Source: Spirochaetaceae bacterium
GTDB lineage: Bacteria; Spirochaetota; Spirochaetia; DSM-27196; PWMO01
Length of the DNA: 64,000 nucleotides
NCBI GenBank assembly: GCA_007693325.1
Contig: REDW01000049.1
Coordinates: 1 to 64,000, forward strand
Direction: 5' to 3'
In this document: positions 26,843 through 35,336 of the stretch, piece by piece
Position numbering within the stretch: position 1 is the first letter of the stretch
How the letters are laid out: every line of letters begins with the position of its first letter
Program-made: the position numbers and the translations under genes
Notes under the pieces: generated by a model
Seen by the model: only the letters and a program-made list of their open reading frames with translations
Database searches by the model: none
What the model was told of the DNA's origin: nothing

Positions 26843-28203
26843 ACAATCAAACACGAGTGATGGCTGGATTTGTCGGTTTTGGTGAAGTCAATACTCCGCG
26901 CGAGTTCATCGATACGCGCTGTGCAACGGTTATGGCACAGCTCGAGCAGGCCGGTTTAGAGCTGTTGTCCACCGCTGCAGTGGCCGATGATCCGGGCGGA
27001 CAACAAGCTGCGCGCGCGGTTGCCGAACTGTCTCAGCAGGATTTCAGCGTACTGATTGTCTGCATAGCCGGTTGGATTCCCAGCTGGGCAGTTATCTCGG
27101 TGATTGAGCCTTTCAAGCATAGACCGATGATTCTGCTCGGGCTCAGCGGCTGGCAGGACGGCGAGCGATTTGTCACCACGGCTGATCAGGCCGGGACTAC
27201 TGCACTGCGTAAACCGATGTCCGATATGGGCTTTACGTTCAAGTATGTGCTGACCCGCCGCGGACAGGAGCTTCCCGTGGACAGCATCGTGTCTTACTGC
27301 CGTGCCGCGGATGCTGCGCGTAAGCTACGCGGTGCGCGGATCGGTATGGCCGGGTTTCGTGACATGCGGCTCTACGGCACGCTGTACGACGGGGTGTCGC
27401 TGAAGAGCCGCATCGGCCCGGAGATAGAGCACTTCGACCTGCTCGAAATTCAGCAGATGATGGAGCACCTCGATACGTCCTTGGTTAGACAGGTCGTACA
27501 GGATGTCAGCCGGCGCTGGGTCTTCAAAAAGCAACCAGCACCGGATACGCTGGAGCACTCGGTCAGGCTCTATCTGGCGATTCGTAACAAGATCGAAGAA
27601 CGGGGCTACGGCGCCTTTTCTTACAGCGATGTAGACGGTGTCAAGAAACTGCTGGGTTTTGCCCCGGCGGGAGCTATGACGCTGTTGCATGACGAGATGA
27701 GCGTCTGTAGCGTGCCGGAGAACGACAGCATGGGCGCAGTTACGCAGCTGATGGTGCACTATCTGACGGGGCAGGTGGCTGCGTACCTCGAGTTCTACGA
27801 GTTTTTCGACCGCGGAGCCCTGATGGGAGTGCCGGACTACGTCCCGCGCGAGATAGTGGATGGAGAGGTGACAATCTTCCCCAACGCTTTTGGCGATTTC
27901 GGGGAGGGGCTGTTGAATGTTTCCAAGCTCAAGACCGGTCCGGCTACCATTGCTCGCCTGGGCTATAGCGGTGACCGCTACGCGTTGCACATCATGAACG
28001 TGACCGCTCAGGATCCGATCCGCTGGGAAGAGGCCGGGTGGGCACCTCCGGCTCCGCAACTGCCGAGTCTTGACCTGGTCTTCGACGGCAATACCGATGA
28101 CTTCATCCAGCAGGTATTGAGCCAGCACTACATCATTTCCTACGGTGACAACCGTTCGTTGCTCGAGGATCTCTGCTCGATCCTCGATATCGAGGTAATC
28201 TGA
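26839..28203 (+). CDS. L-fucose/L-arabinose isomerase family protein
   Basis: A 454-aa protein of the sugar-isomerase family that includes L-fucose isomerase. Supporting features are the N-terminal Rossmann-like domain (VLIVCIAGWIPSWAV), GARIGMAGFRDMRLYGTLYD and the C-terminal CSVPENDSMGAVTQLMVHYLTGQ with acidic metal ligands. It would interconvert an aldose and ketose for the co-encoded FGGY kinase. The ATG overlaps the kinase stop (ATGA). No transporter or aldolase gene is adjacent. A strong hairpin (28206-28239) lies two bases after its stop codon. Confidence 0.8.
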   Translation: MNNQTRVMAGFVGFGEVNTPREFIDTRCATVMAQLEQAGLELLSTAAVADDPGGQQAARAVAELSQQDFSVLIVCIAGWIPSWAVISVIEPFKHRPMILLGLSGWQDGERFVTTADQAGTTALRKPMSDMGFTFKYVLTRRGQELPVDSIVSYCRAADAARKLRGARIGMAGFRDMRLYGTLYDGVSLKSRIGPEIEHFDLLEIQQMMEHLDTSLVRQVVQDVSRRWVFKKQPAPDTLEHSVRLYLAIRNKIEERGYGAFSYSDVDGVKKLLGFAPAGAMTLLHDEMSVCSVPENDSMGAVTQLMVHYLTGQVAAYLEFYEFFDRGALMGVPDYVPREIVDGEVTIFPNAFGDFGEGLLNVSKLKTGPATIARLGYSGDRYALHIMNVTAQDPIRWEEAGWAPPAPQLPSLDLVFDGNTDDFIQQVLSQHYIISYGDNRSLLEDLCSILDIEVI

Positions 28204-28205
28204 GT

Positions 28206-28239
28206 GACGCGCGTTGCAAAGCGTGTTGCAACGCGCGTC
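28206..28239. promoter_or_regulatory. Perfect 14-bp inverted repeat between isomerase and TK-like gene
   Basis: Arms GACGCGCGTTGCAA (28206-28219) and TTGCAACGCGCGTC (28226-28239) are separated by six bases. As RNA it would form a very stable hairpin right after the isomerase stop, but no T-run follows. As DNA its right arm contains the TTGCAA -35 of the next promoter. It could be a terminator, an operator, or both. Confidence 0.65.
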
Positions 28240-28269
28240 GTTGCTGCGGTATAAGGGAGTTTCGCAGCA
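28226..28269 (+). promoter_or_regulatory. Promoter of the TK-like gene flanked by a second inverted repeat
   Basis: TTGCAA (28226-28231), 18 bp, TATAAG (28250-28255). Arms TGCTGCG (28242-28248) and CGCAGCA (28263-28269) symmetrically flank the -10, forming a candidate operator that covers the transcription start. AAGGA lies at 28271-28275 before ATG 28280. Confidence 0.45.
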
Positions 28270-28279
28270 GTAAGGATTC

Positions 28280-29152
28280 ATGGTGCCCGATCACGCGTTC
28301 GATTCCGACACGGCGTTCTTCCTCAAGAGTCTGGGATTTCCCGAACTCAAGATTCACCACGCATTCAATCACTTTGACTTTGTACGGAGTTCGAGGCGCA
28401 TATTGGTTATCGGGCCGATGGGTTCGGGAAAAACCGAGTACTCGTCGCGGGTATGGCGCGAGTCGCAGCAGCGTGGCCTGATATTCATCTTTCCTACGCT
28501 GATTCTCAATTTTCGCAAATCATTTTTCAACGCTTCCGCGAGGCTTCTGCTCGACCTTGCTACCGATGTATTTCCGCTGACCGCGTATTGCGAGCACAGT
28601 GACTGCACGACGGACTCATTCTACATTTATCGCTACTACCATGTGGACGGCCGCGAGTGCCCGGCGCTCTACTTTGATCCCTTGATAATCGTCGGCGGTG
28701 ATGCCCGACGCGAAGACTCGCGCGAGCCAAACTACTGCACCCGCTGCGATCTGCATCACTATCTTCCCGGCAAAGAGTACACATTTCTGGTGTTGAAGCC
28801 GTTGGGTGCAGCAGCCGCTCGCGGAGATCTGCAAGGCTTGCGCGAGGAGCTGTACGCTCTGCACGGTGATCTGTCGGCGTCACAGCTGCAGCGCAGTTTC
28901 GCTGAGCATTACAACAGCGGCAGGCCGTCGGACGAGATCAATAATAACGCACTGAGGGTTGCCTGCATCGCAGAGCGTGCGCTGCTGTTTCTCTTTGTCG
29001 AAGAGAATCTGGTCAGTGAAACGCAGATGCAACAGCTGGTAGGCGAGCTTGACCTGGATCGTGACTTCCTTGTACGCCGCCTGCGCGATGCGCGCAGGGC
29101 GTGCCGACTCGATATTTCGATTGACAGCGCAGAACCAAGGGACTTACGTTGA
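28280..29152 (+). CDS. Divergent thymidine-kinase-like (TK1-type) P-loop protein
   Basis: A 290-aa protein. Walker A is VIGPMGSGKTEYS, matching the GPMFSGKT of TK1-type thymidine kinases. A C-x-x-x-x-C pair (YCEHSDC) and IIVGG...YCTRCDLHHYLPG parallel the zinc-binding lasso region (VGG..Y..RC..HH..P) of TK1. Its N- and C-terminal extensions are longer than the usual 190-210 aa enzymes. It likely phosphorylates thymidine or a related nucleoside, though substrate residues are divergent. The next gene encodes a nucleoside-receptor-type lipoprotein, which supports a salvage role. Start has AAGGA at good spacing. Confidence 0.7.
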   Translation: MVPDHAFDSDTAFFLKSLGFPELKIHHAFNHFDFVRSSRRILVIGPMGSGKTEYSSRVWRESQQRGLIFIFPTLILNFRKSFFNASARLLLDLATDVFPLTAYCEHSDCTTDSFYIYRYYHVDGRECPALYFDPLIIVGGDARREDSREPNYCTRCDLHHYLPGKEYTFLVLKPLGAAAARGDLQGLREELYALHGDLSASQLQRSFAEHYNSGRPSDEINNNALRVACIAERALLFLFVEENLVSETQMQQLVGELDLDRDFLVRRLRDARRACRLDISIDSAEPRDLR

Positions 29153-29192
29153 CAGCAATGAATCAATACGCTTGCGATGGAGAGGCTCAGAG

Positions 29193-30350
29193 ATGAAGCA
29201 ACGAATGGTGGTGGTGGTGCTTGTGGCTGCGCTGCTGATCACGCTGATCGGATGCGGTGAGCGCGACGCTGCCGCCGAAACCGAGGCCGCTGATTTCAAG
29301 ATTGGAATTGTGCTTGATGTTGGAGGTCGGGGCGACAAATCGTTCAACGATTCGGCGTACGAGGGGCTGGTCCGGATTGCCGAAAGCTACCGCGGATTCA
29401 TTGCGGATGATCCGGACGGTGTAGACTTTGGCAATACGGTCGAGATGAAGTACTTGGAGCCACGTGAAGGTGGGCAGGACCGTGAACAGCTGTTGCGCAT
29501 CCTGGCTGAAGACGGCTTCGACCTGCTGTTTGCTGTAGGGCTTGCCTTTAGCGACGCGCTGGGCAAAGTAGCCGCGGATTTCCCCGACACCCACTTTGCG
29601 CTGATAGACGGGTTCATTCCTGATCTCGAACCGAGCAGCAACATCACCTGTATTTCCTTCGCCGAGCACGAAGGATCTTTCCTGGTGGGCGCTCTGGCGG
29701 GCCTAATGGTCGAGGACATGGGAGGCGGCAGAGTCGGATTTATCGGTGGAATGGATATTCCGCTGATTCATCGTTTCCACGGCGGATTTGCTGCCGGTGC
29801 AATGTACGTCAACCCGGCGCTGCGCGACAGCGGCATGGTGATGGGACAGTACATTGGCCAGGATCCAACCGCGTTCCACGACCCGCAGGCCGCCGAGAGT
29901 ATCGCTATCAGCATGTACAATCAGAATGCCCGGATCATCTACCACGCTGCCGGCGCTTCGGGTAGCGGACTGTTCAAAGCCGCCTACGATATGCGTCGCT
30001 GGGCAATTGGGGTAGACTCTGACCAGGGGCGGGTGTACGCCGAGTCCGACACGGCGCAGGAGCGCGCGATCGGCGAGCATATTGTCACTTCGATGCTCAA
30101 GCGCGTCGACAACTCGGTGTATCTGCTGGCATCAGAGTTCATAGGCGGCGGCGGTTCGGTAGCCGGCGGCTACGAGAGTTACGGCGTGGACGACGCTGGC
30201 GTAGGCTACGCCGTCAACGACTACAATCGCGAGATGGTCGAGCCATATGTGGAGCAGTTGGAAGAGCTGCGCGCTCAAGTTGTCGCCGGGGAGATCACGG
30301 TCCCCGATAGTCATACCAAGCTTGCCGAGTGGCAGGCTGCAACATTCTAA
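29193..30350 (+). CDS. BMP-family nucleoside-binding lipoprotein (PnrA/TmpC type)
   Basis: A 385-aa lipoprotein with signal sequence and lipobox LIGC (Cys21). The mature part is a type I periplasmic binding protein of the Bmp/PnrA family: IGIVLDVGGRGDKSFNDSAYEG at the start, GFIGGMDIPLIHRFHGGF in the middle, and YHAAGASGSGLFKAA and GVDSDQG later. Relatives such as TmpC/PnrA bind purine nucleosides for an ABC importer. The permease genes are not in view. I chose ATG 29193 because it begins the lipoprotein signal and follows GGAGAGG. It lies 40 bp after the TK-like gene. Confidence 0.9.
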   Translation: MKQRMVVVVLVAALLITLIGCGERDAAAETEAADFKIGIVLDVGGRGDKSFNDSAYEGLVRIAESYRGFIADDPDGVDFGNTVEMKYLEPREGGQDREQLLRILAEDGFDLLFAVGLAFSDALGKVAADFPDTHFALIDGFIPDLEPSSNITCISFAEHEGSFLVGALAGLMVEDMGGGRVGFIGGMDIPLIHRFHGGFAAGAMYVNPALRDSGMVMGQYIGQDPTAFHDPQAAESIAISMYNQNARIIYHAAGASGSGLFKAAYDMRRWAIGVDSDQGRVYAESDTAQERAIGEHIVTSMLKRVDNSVYLLASEFIGGGGSVAGGYESYGVDDAGVGYAVNDYNREMVEPYVEQLEELRAQVVAGEITVPDSHTKLAEWQAATF

Positions 30351-30371
30351 AGAGTCGCCGGCGGCGGCTCT
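30351..30371 (+). terminator. Stem-loop directly after the BMP lipoprotein gene
   Basis: AGAGTCGCC-GGC-GGCGGCTCT forms a 9-bp stem with one G-U pair, starting right after the TAA. No T-run follows, so it may be a stability element, partial terminator or attenuator ahead of the leader ORF and transporter. Confidence 0.45.
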
Positions 30372-30401
30372 ATCGTTGCGTAACGGACACGGGGGCGCAA
30401 T

Positions 30402-30482
30402 ATGAGATTACTCTACGGTCTGTACCTCTACCCGCGGCTGCGCGCGGCCGCCGGTAAGCCCTGCCTGAAAGGCGAAGCATGA
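30402..30482 (+). CDS. 26-codon Tyr-rich leader ORF before the queuosine-precursor transporter
   Basis: A short ORF beginning ATG AGA TTA CTC TAC and ending in an ATGA overlap with the transporter start. It encodes 26 residues with tyrosines at positions 5, 8 and 10, all TAC codons, followed by a basic stretch. A G-rich segment lies upstream but no perfect Shine-Dalgarno. The overlap implies that translating it would help start the transporter. Because queuosine modifies tRNA-Tyr, a Q-sensing leader peptide is an attractive but untested idea. It could also be a chance ORF. Confidence 0.4.
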   Translation: MRLLYGLYLYPRLRAAAGKPCLKGEA

Positions 30483-31174
30483 GCAACGAGCTGCTCTGGC
30501 TGCTGCTGCTGCTGGTCAATTTTGCCCTCATTCTGCTGGTGTACCGCCTGTACGGACGCGGCGGCCTCTACGCCTGGACGGTACTGTGCGTCATAACCGC
30601 CAACATACAGGTGGTCAAGACGATTGAACTCTTTGGTATGACCGCTACGCTGGGTAATATCGTCTACGCTGGGGCTTTTCTGATCACCGATATCCTCTCG
30701 GAGAACTACGGACCGCGCGCGGCGCGCAAGGCGGTATTCTTCGGGTTCCTGGCGATTGTGGGTTTCACCGTGTTGATGAACCTGGCGCTGTTGTTTCAGC
30801 CGGCGGCAGGGGATTTTGCGCACGACAGCATGCAAACGATCTTTGGCTTCCTGCCGCGTATCGCGCTGGCCAGCCTGAGCGCCTACGTGGTCTCTCAAAT
30901 GCACGACGTATGGGCCTACGCGTTCTGGCGGCGTCTGTTTCCGAGCCATCGCGCGATCTGGATTCGCAACAACCTGAGCACCCTGGTAAGTCAGCTGTTT
31001 GACTCGCTGGTATTCACGCTGGCGGCATTCCTGGGAGTATTTGCAGCAGACATACTGTTTGAGATCGTGATAACCACCTACCTGCTCAAGGCGATTGTAG
31101 CCGCCGCCGACACACCGCTGGTCTACCTGGCCGGTCGGTGGCACCGCCGGCAGCTGATCCGCGATACGCGCTGA
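30479..31174 (+). CDS. yhhQ: Queuosine precursor transporter (YhhQ/VUT family)
   Basis: A 231-aa membrane protein with about six helices. The conserved core VLCVITANIQVVKTIELFGMTATLGNIVYAGAFLITDILSENYGPRAARKAV is typical of the YhhQ (DUF165) family that imports queuine, preQ0 or preQ1. Further signature stretches include SLSAYVVSQMHDVWAYAFWR and LVSQLFDSLVFT. It would feed tRNA Q-modification. Its start overlaps a 26-codon ORF. No recognisable preQ1 riboswitch is seen upstream. It converges with a membrane protein gene. Confidence 0.88.
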   Translation: MSNELLWLLLLLVNFALILLVYRLYGRGGLYAWTVLCVITANIQVVKTIELFGMTATLGNIVYAGAFLITDILSENYGPRAARKAVFFGFLAIVGFTVLMNLALLFQPAAGDFAHDSMQTIFGFLPRIALASLSAYVVSQMHDVWAYAFWRRLFPSHRAIWIRNNLSTLVSQLFDSLVFTLAAFLGVFAADILFEIVITTYLLKAIVAAADTPLVYLAGRWHRRQLIRDTR

Positions 31175-31199
31175 GCGCAGCCGTCAACCGCGCTATTGC

Positions 31200-31976
31200 T
31201 CACTCTTTCCAGGGGAAGATCATGCCCCTGAACGACCGTTTACCCACTCGCTCGCGGTCGTCGTGCAGCAACTCGTCCCACGGGATATGACGCCGGTTGG
31301 CCGCTGGGTGCTCGTTCAGGTAGTCGTACTTGTAGAGGCGCAGCTTGAGCGCACTGTTAACCCAGATAAGCACACCCATGATACCTGGCAGCAGCAGAGC
31401 GGTGAACATACTCAGCAGCAACACGGTCAGCGCACCGAAGGCTACTACCAGCGCAAACCCGGTATTGTCGAAGACGATCAGGAAGCTCTTCTTAAGGATC
31501 TTTCCAATCTGGCTGTCAAGCTGCGCTCGAATCGGCAGGTAGAAGACACTGGCTACCAGCCAGATGATACTGGCCCAGAAGAGAAAGGCCATCGCTGCCA
31601 GAGAAAGCACGGTACCCATAGCGATGTATACCGGCAGGGCTATCGACAGCAGAAAGATGTGCAGCAGATAGATGAGGGCCAGCGCCACGGATGCTTTCCA
31701 GGTCTGACGTACGTAGAGCGGTATAGTGGCCCACTCGGGGGCCTGATAAGATACGATGTCTCGCGCAATCATAGAGGCTACACCAAGGTAGACGAACGAC
31801 ACCACAACACCAACGGCGAACACCGCCATGCCGAGCTCCGGCTGCAGCTTGCCGACCGCAGCGGGAGCCAGCATAGGTAGCGAAAGCACTACAATGAAGC
31901 CGAGGTTGCACAGAACCGACGGCAGAAAATGGTCCCAGAAATCGAAGAAGGCTTTCCTGATGCAGAAGAGAATCAT
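31200..31976 (-). CDS. Multi-pass membrane protein of unknown function
   Basis: A 258-aa protein with about six hydrophobic helices (near residues 22-40, 50-72, 95-118, 125-150, 172-190 and 192-210) and a polar, charged C-terminal tail. Arrangement and size recall DUF624/YesL-type proteins, but I cannot confirm that family. It is monocistronic and divergent from the aldo/keto reductase; its upstream region has TATAAG 12 nt before the ATG and AAGG very close to the start, so the leader is short. Function unknown. Confidence 0.75.
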   Translation of the reverse strand: MILFCIRKAFFDFWDHFLPSVLCNLGFIVVLSLPMLAPAAVGKLQPELGMAVFAVGVVVSFVYLGVASMIARDIVSYQAPEWATIPLYVRQTWKASVALALIYLLHIFLLSIALPVYIAMGTVLSLAAMAFLFWASIIWLVASVFYLPIRAQLDSQIGKILKKSFLIVFDNTGFALVVAFGALTVLLLSMFTALLLPGIMGVLIWVNSALKLRLYKYDYLNEHPAANRRHIPWDELLHDDRERVGKRSFRGMIFPWKE

Positions 31977-32009
31977 ACCTTGTTCATTCTTATAGCAAAG
32001 CGCCGGGGC

Positions 32010-32038
32010 TTACAACCCTGCCGCAGATGTGTTATTGT
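32010..32038 (+). promoter_or_regulatory. Leaderless-type promoter of the aldo/keto reductase
   Basis: TTACAA (32010-32015), an exact 17-bp spacer, TATTGT (32033-32038, with an upstream TG), and GCCTGC before the ATG at 32045. The predicted +1 is at the ATG. Confidence 0.55.
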
Positions 32039-32044
32039 GCCTGC

Positions 32045-33031
32045 ATGAATTACAGAACACTCGGCAAGACAGGTATCAAGGTTTCAGAGGTCTCTCTGGG
32101 TACGTGGCAGCTCGGCGGGGGATGGGGCCAGAAATTTGACAACGCCGCCGCGGACCGCATTCTGAACGAAGCAATCGACCTTGGGATCAACTTCATCGAT
32201 ACCGCGGATGTCTATTCGGACGGCGCCAGCGAGGCAGCAGTTGGCCGCGTGGTGAGCAAACGCAGCGAGCGGGTATACGTTGCAACCAAGTGCGGACGCC
32301 TCGTCTCACCGCACGTATCTGAGGGGTATACCGCGCAAGGCATGCGCGGGTTTGTCGACCAGAGCCTGAAGAACAGCGGTCTCGAGCAGATCGACCTTAT
32401 TCAGCTGCACTGCCCGCCAACCGAGGTGTACTATCGGCCCGAGATTTTCGAGGAGTTTGATCGTCTGCGCGCGGAAGGCAAGATCTCGCACCTCGGCGTA
32501 TCGGTGGAAAAGGTAGAAGAAGCGATCAAGGCGATAGAATACCCGAACGTCACCACAGTCCAGATTATCTTCAACATGTTCCGCCATCGGCCTTCGGAGC
32601 TTTTCTTTGAGCTGGTGCGTCGCCGCGACATCGGCGTGATTGTGCGCGTGCCGCTCGCCAGCGGGCTGCTCTCGGGCAAGATGACGCGCGGACAATCGTT
32701 TGCCGAGGGCGATCATCGAACGTTCAACCGTGACGGCAAAGCGTTTGACAAGGGCGAAACCTTTTCCGGAGTGAATTTTGAGCAGGGGCTGCAGGCGGTT
32801 GACGCGCTGAAGGAAATCTTTGGTGACGAGGAGCCATTGGCGTTGTGGGCGATACGCTGGATACTGATGTTCGCCGAGGTCAGCTGTGTTATTCCCGGGA
32901 CCTCGCGCAGTGAACAGCTGCGCCAGAACATCCGCGCCGCAGATCTTCCTGCAATAGATGACAACAAGATGGATGCGGTGCGCGAGGTGTACAATCGCTA
33001 TATACGGCGCGACGTACATCATCGCTGGTAA
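32045..33031 (+). CDS. Aldo/keto reductase
   Basis: A 328-aa NADPH-dependent oxidoreductase of the AKR superfamily. The catalytic tetrad is visible: NFIDTADVYSDG (Asp and Tyr), VATKCG (Lys) and IQLHCP (His). The C-terminal cofactor region is VSCVIPGTSRSEQLRQNIRAAD. The start is taken at ATG 32045 (MNYRTLGKTGIKVS), the standard AKR beginning; an ATG at 32027 overlaps the predicted -10. No Shine-Dalgarno is present. It probably reduces aldehydes or sugar carbonyls; the substrate is unknown. Monocistronic by position. Confidence 0.92.
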   Translation: MNYRTLGKTGIKVSEVSLGTWQLGGGWGQKFDNAAADRILNEAIDLGINFIDTADVYSDGASEAAVGRVVSKRSERVYVATKCGRLVSPHVSEGYTAQGMRGFVDQSLKNSGLEQIDLIQLHCPPTEVYYRPEIFEEFDRLRAEGKISHLGVSVEKVEEAIKAIEYPNVTTVQIIFNMFRHRPSELFFELVRRRDIGVIVRVPLASGLLSGKMTRGQSFAEGDHRTFNRDGKAFDKGETFSGVNFEQGLQAVDALKEIFGDEEPLALWAIRWILMFAEVSCVIPGTSRSEQLRQNIRAADLPAIDDNKMDAVREVYNRYIRRDVHHRW

Positions 33032-33043
33032 CCGCGGTTCAGC

Positions 33044-33072
33044 TTGACAGCCCCAATCTGCGGCGCTATGTT
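33044..33072 (+). promoter_or_regulatory. Strong promoter with near-leaderless spacing
   Basis: A perfect TTGACA (33044-33049), 17 bp, TATGTT (33067-33072) and nine nt to ATG 33082. The predicted leader is at most three nt and there is no Shine-Dalgarno. Confidence 0.6.
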
Positions 33073-33081
33073 TCAATCGGC

Positions 33082-33852
33082 ATGACCGGCCCGGAAACAA
33101 TTCATATCTTTCACCTCATGCGTCACGACGGGTCTGCGCTGTTTCTGCATCCGTTGCGCGGAGATCAGACTACGTTCGAACTGCTGGAGAATTGCCGCAT
33201 TGAAGGCCTCTACGGCGCTGAACCGGAGATTGCCTCGCTGACCAGCTTTCGCAACGAGCTCTATTCGCTGGCAGAGAGCGCTCTGCGAGCGTGGGATTCT
33301 CAGATGCGCTTCCTGCCGCGCTTTGTGCTAAGCGCCGCGTTGTTTGTAGTCAGCTTTCTGTTCCTCTCAATCGTGGTGCGAGACCCGGTGCCGGTGCTCG
33401 ATGAACTGCTGATTTCGCTCGCGCTGAGCATCGCCGCCTATGTAACGCTGCGTGCGCGCGGGCGCGGCAGCGAGCGCGTTGAACGCAAGCGGATCACGCT
33501 GCGCACGCGCATCGACACCATTGTGTTCAGCGAGTCATCGGTGGTACAGCTGCTGGAAGAGGGCTTGCACATGCACGAAGCCGAGCAGGATGCGATAGAC
33601 GCACTGCTCGCGGAACGCGGCAACCCGTTTGCAGAGGCAGAGGGTCCGATTGTCAACGAGGTATTGCAATACCTGTCGCTGCGTTTTCCAGACCGAGGAT
33701 TTCGCCGCCAGGAGCGGCGGCTGCTGCGCGCAGAGCGCGGAGCTGCGGATCAGGTGCGGCAGTGGGCAACGCAGAAGAGTATAGATCTGCCGTTGTTTTG
33801 TTTCTACCTCAGGCTCAAACGCGCACTTGGCTCACGCAAGGTGCACCGCTGA
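33082..33852 (+). CDS. Two-helix membrane protein of unknown function
   Basis: A 256-aa protein. Residues 1-70 are soluble, two adjacent helices lie at about 85-105 and 113-130, and the C-terminal 125 residues are charged and helical (many Glu and Arg). I recognise no domain. It follows the aldo/keto reductase but has its own consensus promoter. The transcript would start at or just before the ATG. The stop codon lies within the loop of a strong hairpin (33843-33860). Confidence 0.75.
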   Translation: MTGPETIHIFHLMRHDGSALFLHPLRGDQTTFELLENCRIEGLYGAEPEIASLTSFRNELYSLAESALRAWDSQMRFLPRFVLSAALFVVSFLFLSIVVRDPVPVLDELLISLALSIAAYVTLRARGRGSERVERKRITLRTRIDTIVFSESSVVQLLEEGLHMHEAEQDAIDALLAERGNPFAEAEGPIVNEVLQYLSLRFPDRGFRRQERRLLRAERGAADQVRQWATQKSIDLPLFCFYLRLKRALGSRKVHR

Positions 33853-33860
33853 AGCGGTGC
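33843..33860. terminator. Hairpin overlapping the stop codon of the 33082 gene
   Basis: GCACCGCT-GA-AGCGGTGC is a perfect 8-bp stem; the TGA stop forms its tip, followed by CTTAG. It sits between convergent genes and may terminate transcription or protect the 3' end. Confidence 0.45.
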
Positions 33861-33908
33861 CTTAGTGCGCTGCAGTATGGTCCAATGCGCGACTTGACGG
33901 CTTCTTCT

Positions 33909-35204
33909 CTACGGCGATGAAGGCTGTTCAGGAACAGCGTCTGTCTCAGCCGGATCGATCGGCAGATCGTTATCTTCTTCACCCAGGCGAATAGCCTCCA
34001 GGCGCTGCTGCAGCGACAGCAGGCGCAGCGCGGTGTCGCGCGTCTCTGCGGCAGGTTCAAAGCGCGGATTCAACTCGAGCGCACGCTCGGCGAGCGCAAC
34101 AGTCGCTTCAAATTCTCCGGCAGCGTAGGCAACCAGGCTGTCCAGGTAGTGCTCTTCGACACGGCGCTGAAGATCGGCACGGCCGCGATCACCGAGATTT
34201 AACGACGCCATAACGCTGAAACGGTCGATGCGGTCGGTCTGAGTGGTCATGTCGAGGGTGTAATTGACCTGGAAGCGCAGATCACTGAGGTCAAGACTGC
34301 CTCCAAGGCTGAGGCGCGGATTGCCACCGCGCAGCAGGAAGCCTGTCTGCGCGCCAAAGAAGTCAGTCACCTGAACCGCAACGCCACCGGCATAGCCCAA
34401 CGGTTCGGCAGGGACATCGCTGAAGGGCATTATCGGCACGCTGAGGTCAAATGCCAGCAGCAGGGGATTGAGCGGAGCGTAGGCGATACCACCCACAATA
34501 CTGGACGGCAGTGGCTCATCGAGAACCGGTGGACCGATGTTGCGCGCGGTCAGGCCTACCGAAAAATTCTTGTCCCGCGAGGGGTAGAATTTGAGCAGGT
34601 TGAACCGCGACAACAGTCCGAAGTCGGCCATAATCCCGAAGGCCGATTGTCCCGGCGCGATAACGGCCGGTATGTTGCGGTGAGCGACTTTGAGTGTCGT
34701 ACCGGCTGCAACTCCGTGAAAATTGAAGCTGTTAAAAAAATTGTAGGAAACGTTGGCGCCGGCAACCACTTCGGTGTAGCGCACTGCGTTCTGTTGCGCG
34801 CCTACAATGTCATATTCGGTGAACGGAACGTGCAGGAACTTGCCACCGGCGGCCAGGCCGAGGTCTCCGTAGCGCAGCGTGTAGACAGCCGATTCCATGT
34901 TGGTATCGGCAATCAGATTGTTATGCATCAGTGAAAGCTCGGTATACTGCAGTCGCGAACTGGCTGCAGGATTGGCATCGAAGAAGGTTGCATCTCTGGC
35001 AACTGCAGTGTAGGCTGTTCCCATCGCTTCGTATTCGCCGCCCATCGGAATGACGAGTGTAGGAAAAACCGTTAAGCCGGTATTGTTGACGCGGGTTGTA
35101 CCGAACTGATCGCCGATACTCCATGGGATGTCGGAAAGGCTGAATCCGGCAACAACGAAAGGCGTAAAGAGTAGTGTCAGGGCCACAAACGCTATCTTTT
35201 TCAT
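33909..35204 (-). CDS. UPF0164/FadL-like outer-membrane protein with C-terminal TPR-like helices
   Basis: A 431-aa exported protein. A signal peptide (KKIAFVALTLLFTPFVVAG) precedes a beta-strand-rich region with glycine- and aromatic-rich strands. GEYEAMGTAYTAVARDATFFDANPAASS is the hallmark start of UPF0164/PorV-like barrels, related to FadL and expanded in Treponema. The last 90 residues are helical and TPR-like (YAAGEFEATVALAERALELNPRFEPA). A role in uptake of hydrophobic molecules or in membrane assembly is inferred. Start ATG 35204 has AGGTGA upstream. It is divergent from the TPR/SpoIIE operon. Confidence 0.8.
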   Translation of the reverse strand: MKKIAFVALTLLFTPFVVAGFSLSDIPWSIGDQFGTTRVNNTGLTVFPTLVIPMGGEYEAMGTAYTAVARDATFFDANPAASSRLQYTELSLMHNNLIADTNMESAVYTLRYGDLGLAAGGKFLHVPFTEYDIVGAQQNAVRYTEVVAGANVSYNFFNSFNFHGVAAGTTLKVAHRNIPAVIAPGQSAFGIMADFGLLSRFNLLKFYPSRDKNFSVGLTARNIGPPVLDEPLPSSIVGGIAYAPLNPLLLAFDLSVPIMPFSDVPAEPLGYAGGVAVQVTDFFGAQTGFLLRGGNPRLSLGGSLDLSDLRFQVNYTLDMTTQTDRIDRFSVMASLNLGDRGRADLQRRVEEHYLDSLVAYAAGEFEATVALAERALELNPRFEPAAETRDTALRLLSLQQRLEAIRLGEEDNDLPIDPAETDAVPEQPSSP

Positions 35205-35336
35205 TACATTTTCACCTAGTAACATACTACAACATCACGCGTTGTTCCATTGATGATCGGCATTTTACGATCGACGTTTATGTGTCGATATGTGATATAG
35301 TTATATAGGGGGGGATTTCTGTCGCCGCAGGTGAGA

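Noticed and set aside
30351-30480. preQ1 riboswitch before yhhQ
   Set aside because: I could not find the short pseudoknot consensus of preQ1-I or a clear preQ1-II fold; only the stem-loop and the leader ORF are visible. A covariance-model search would settle it.
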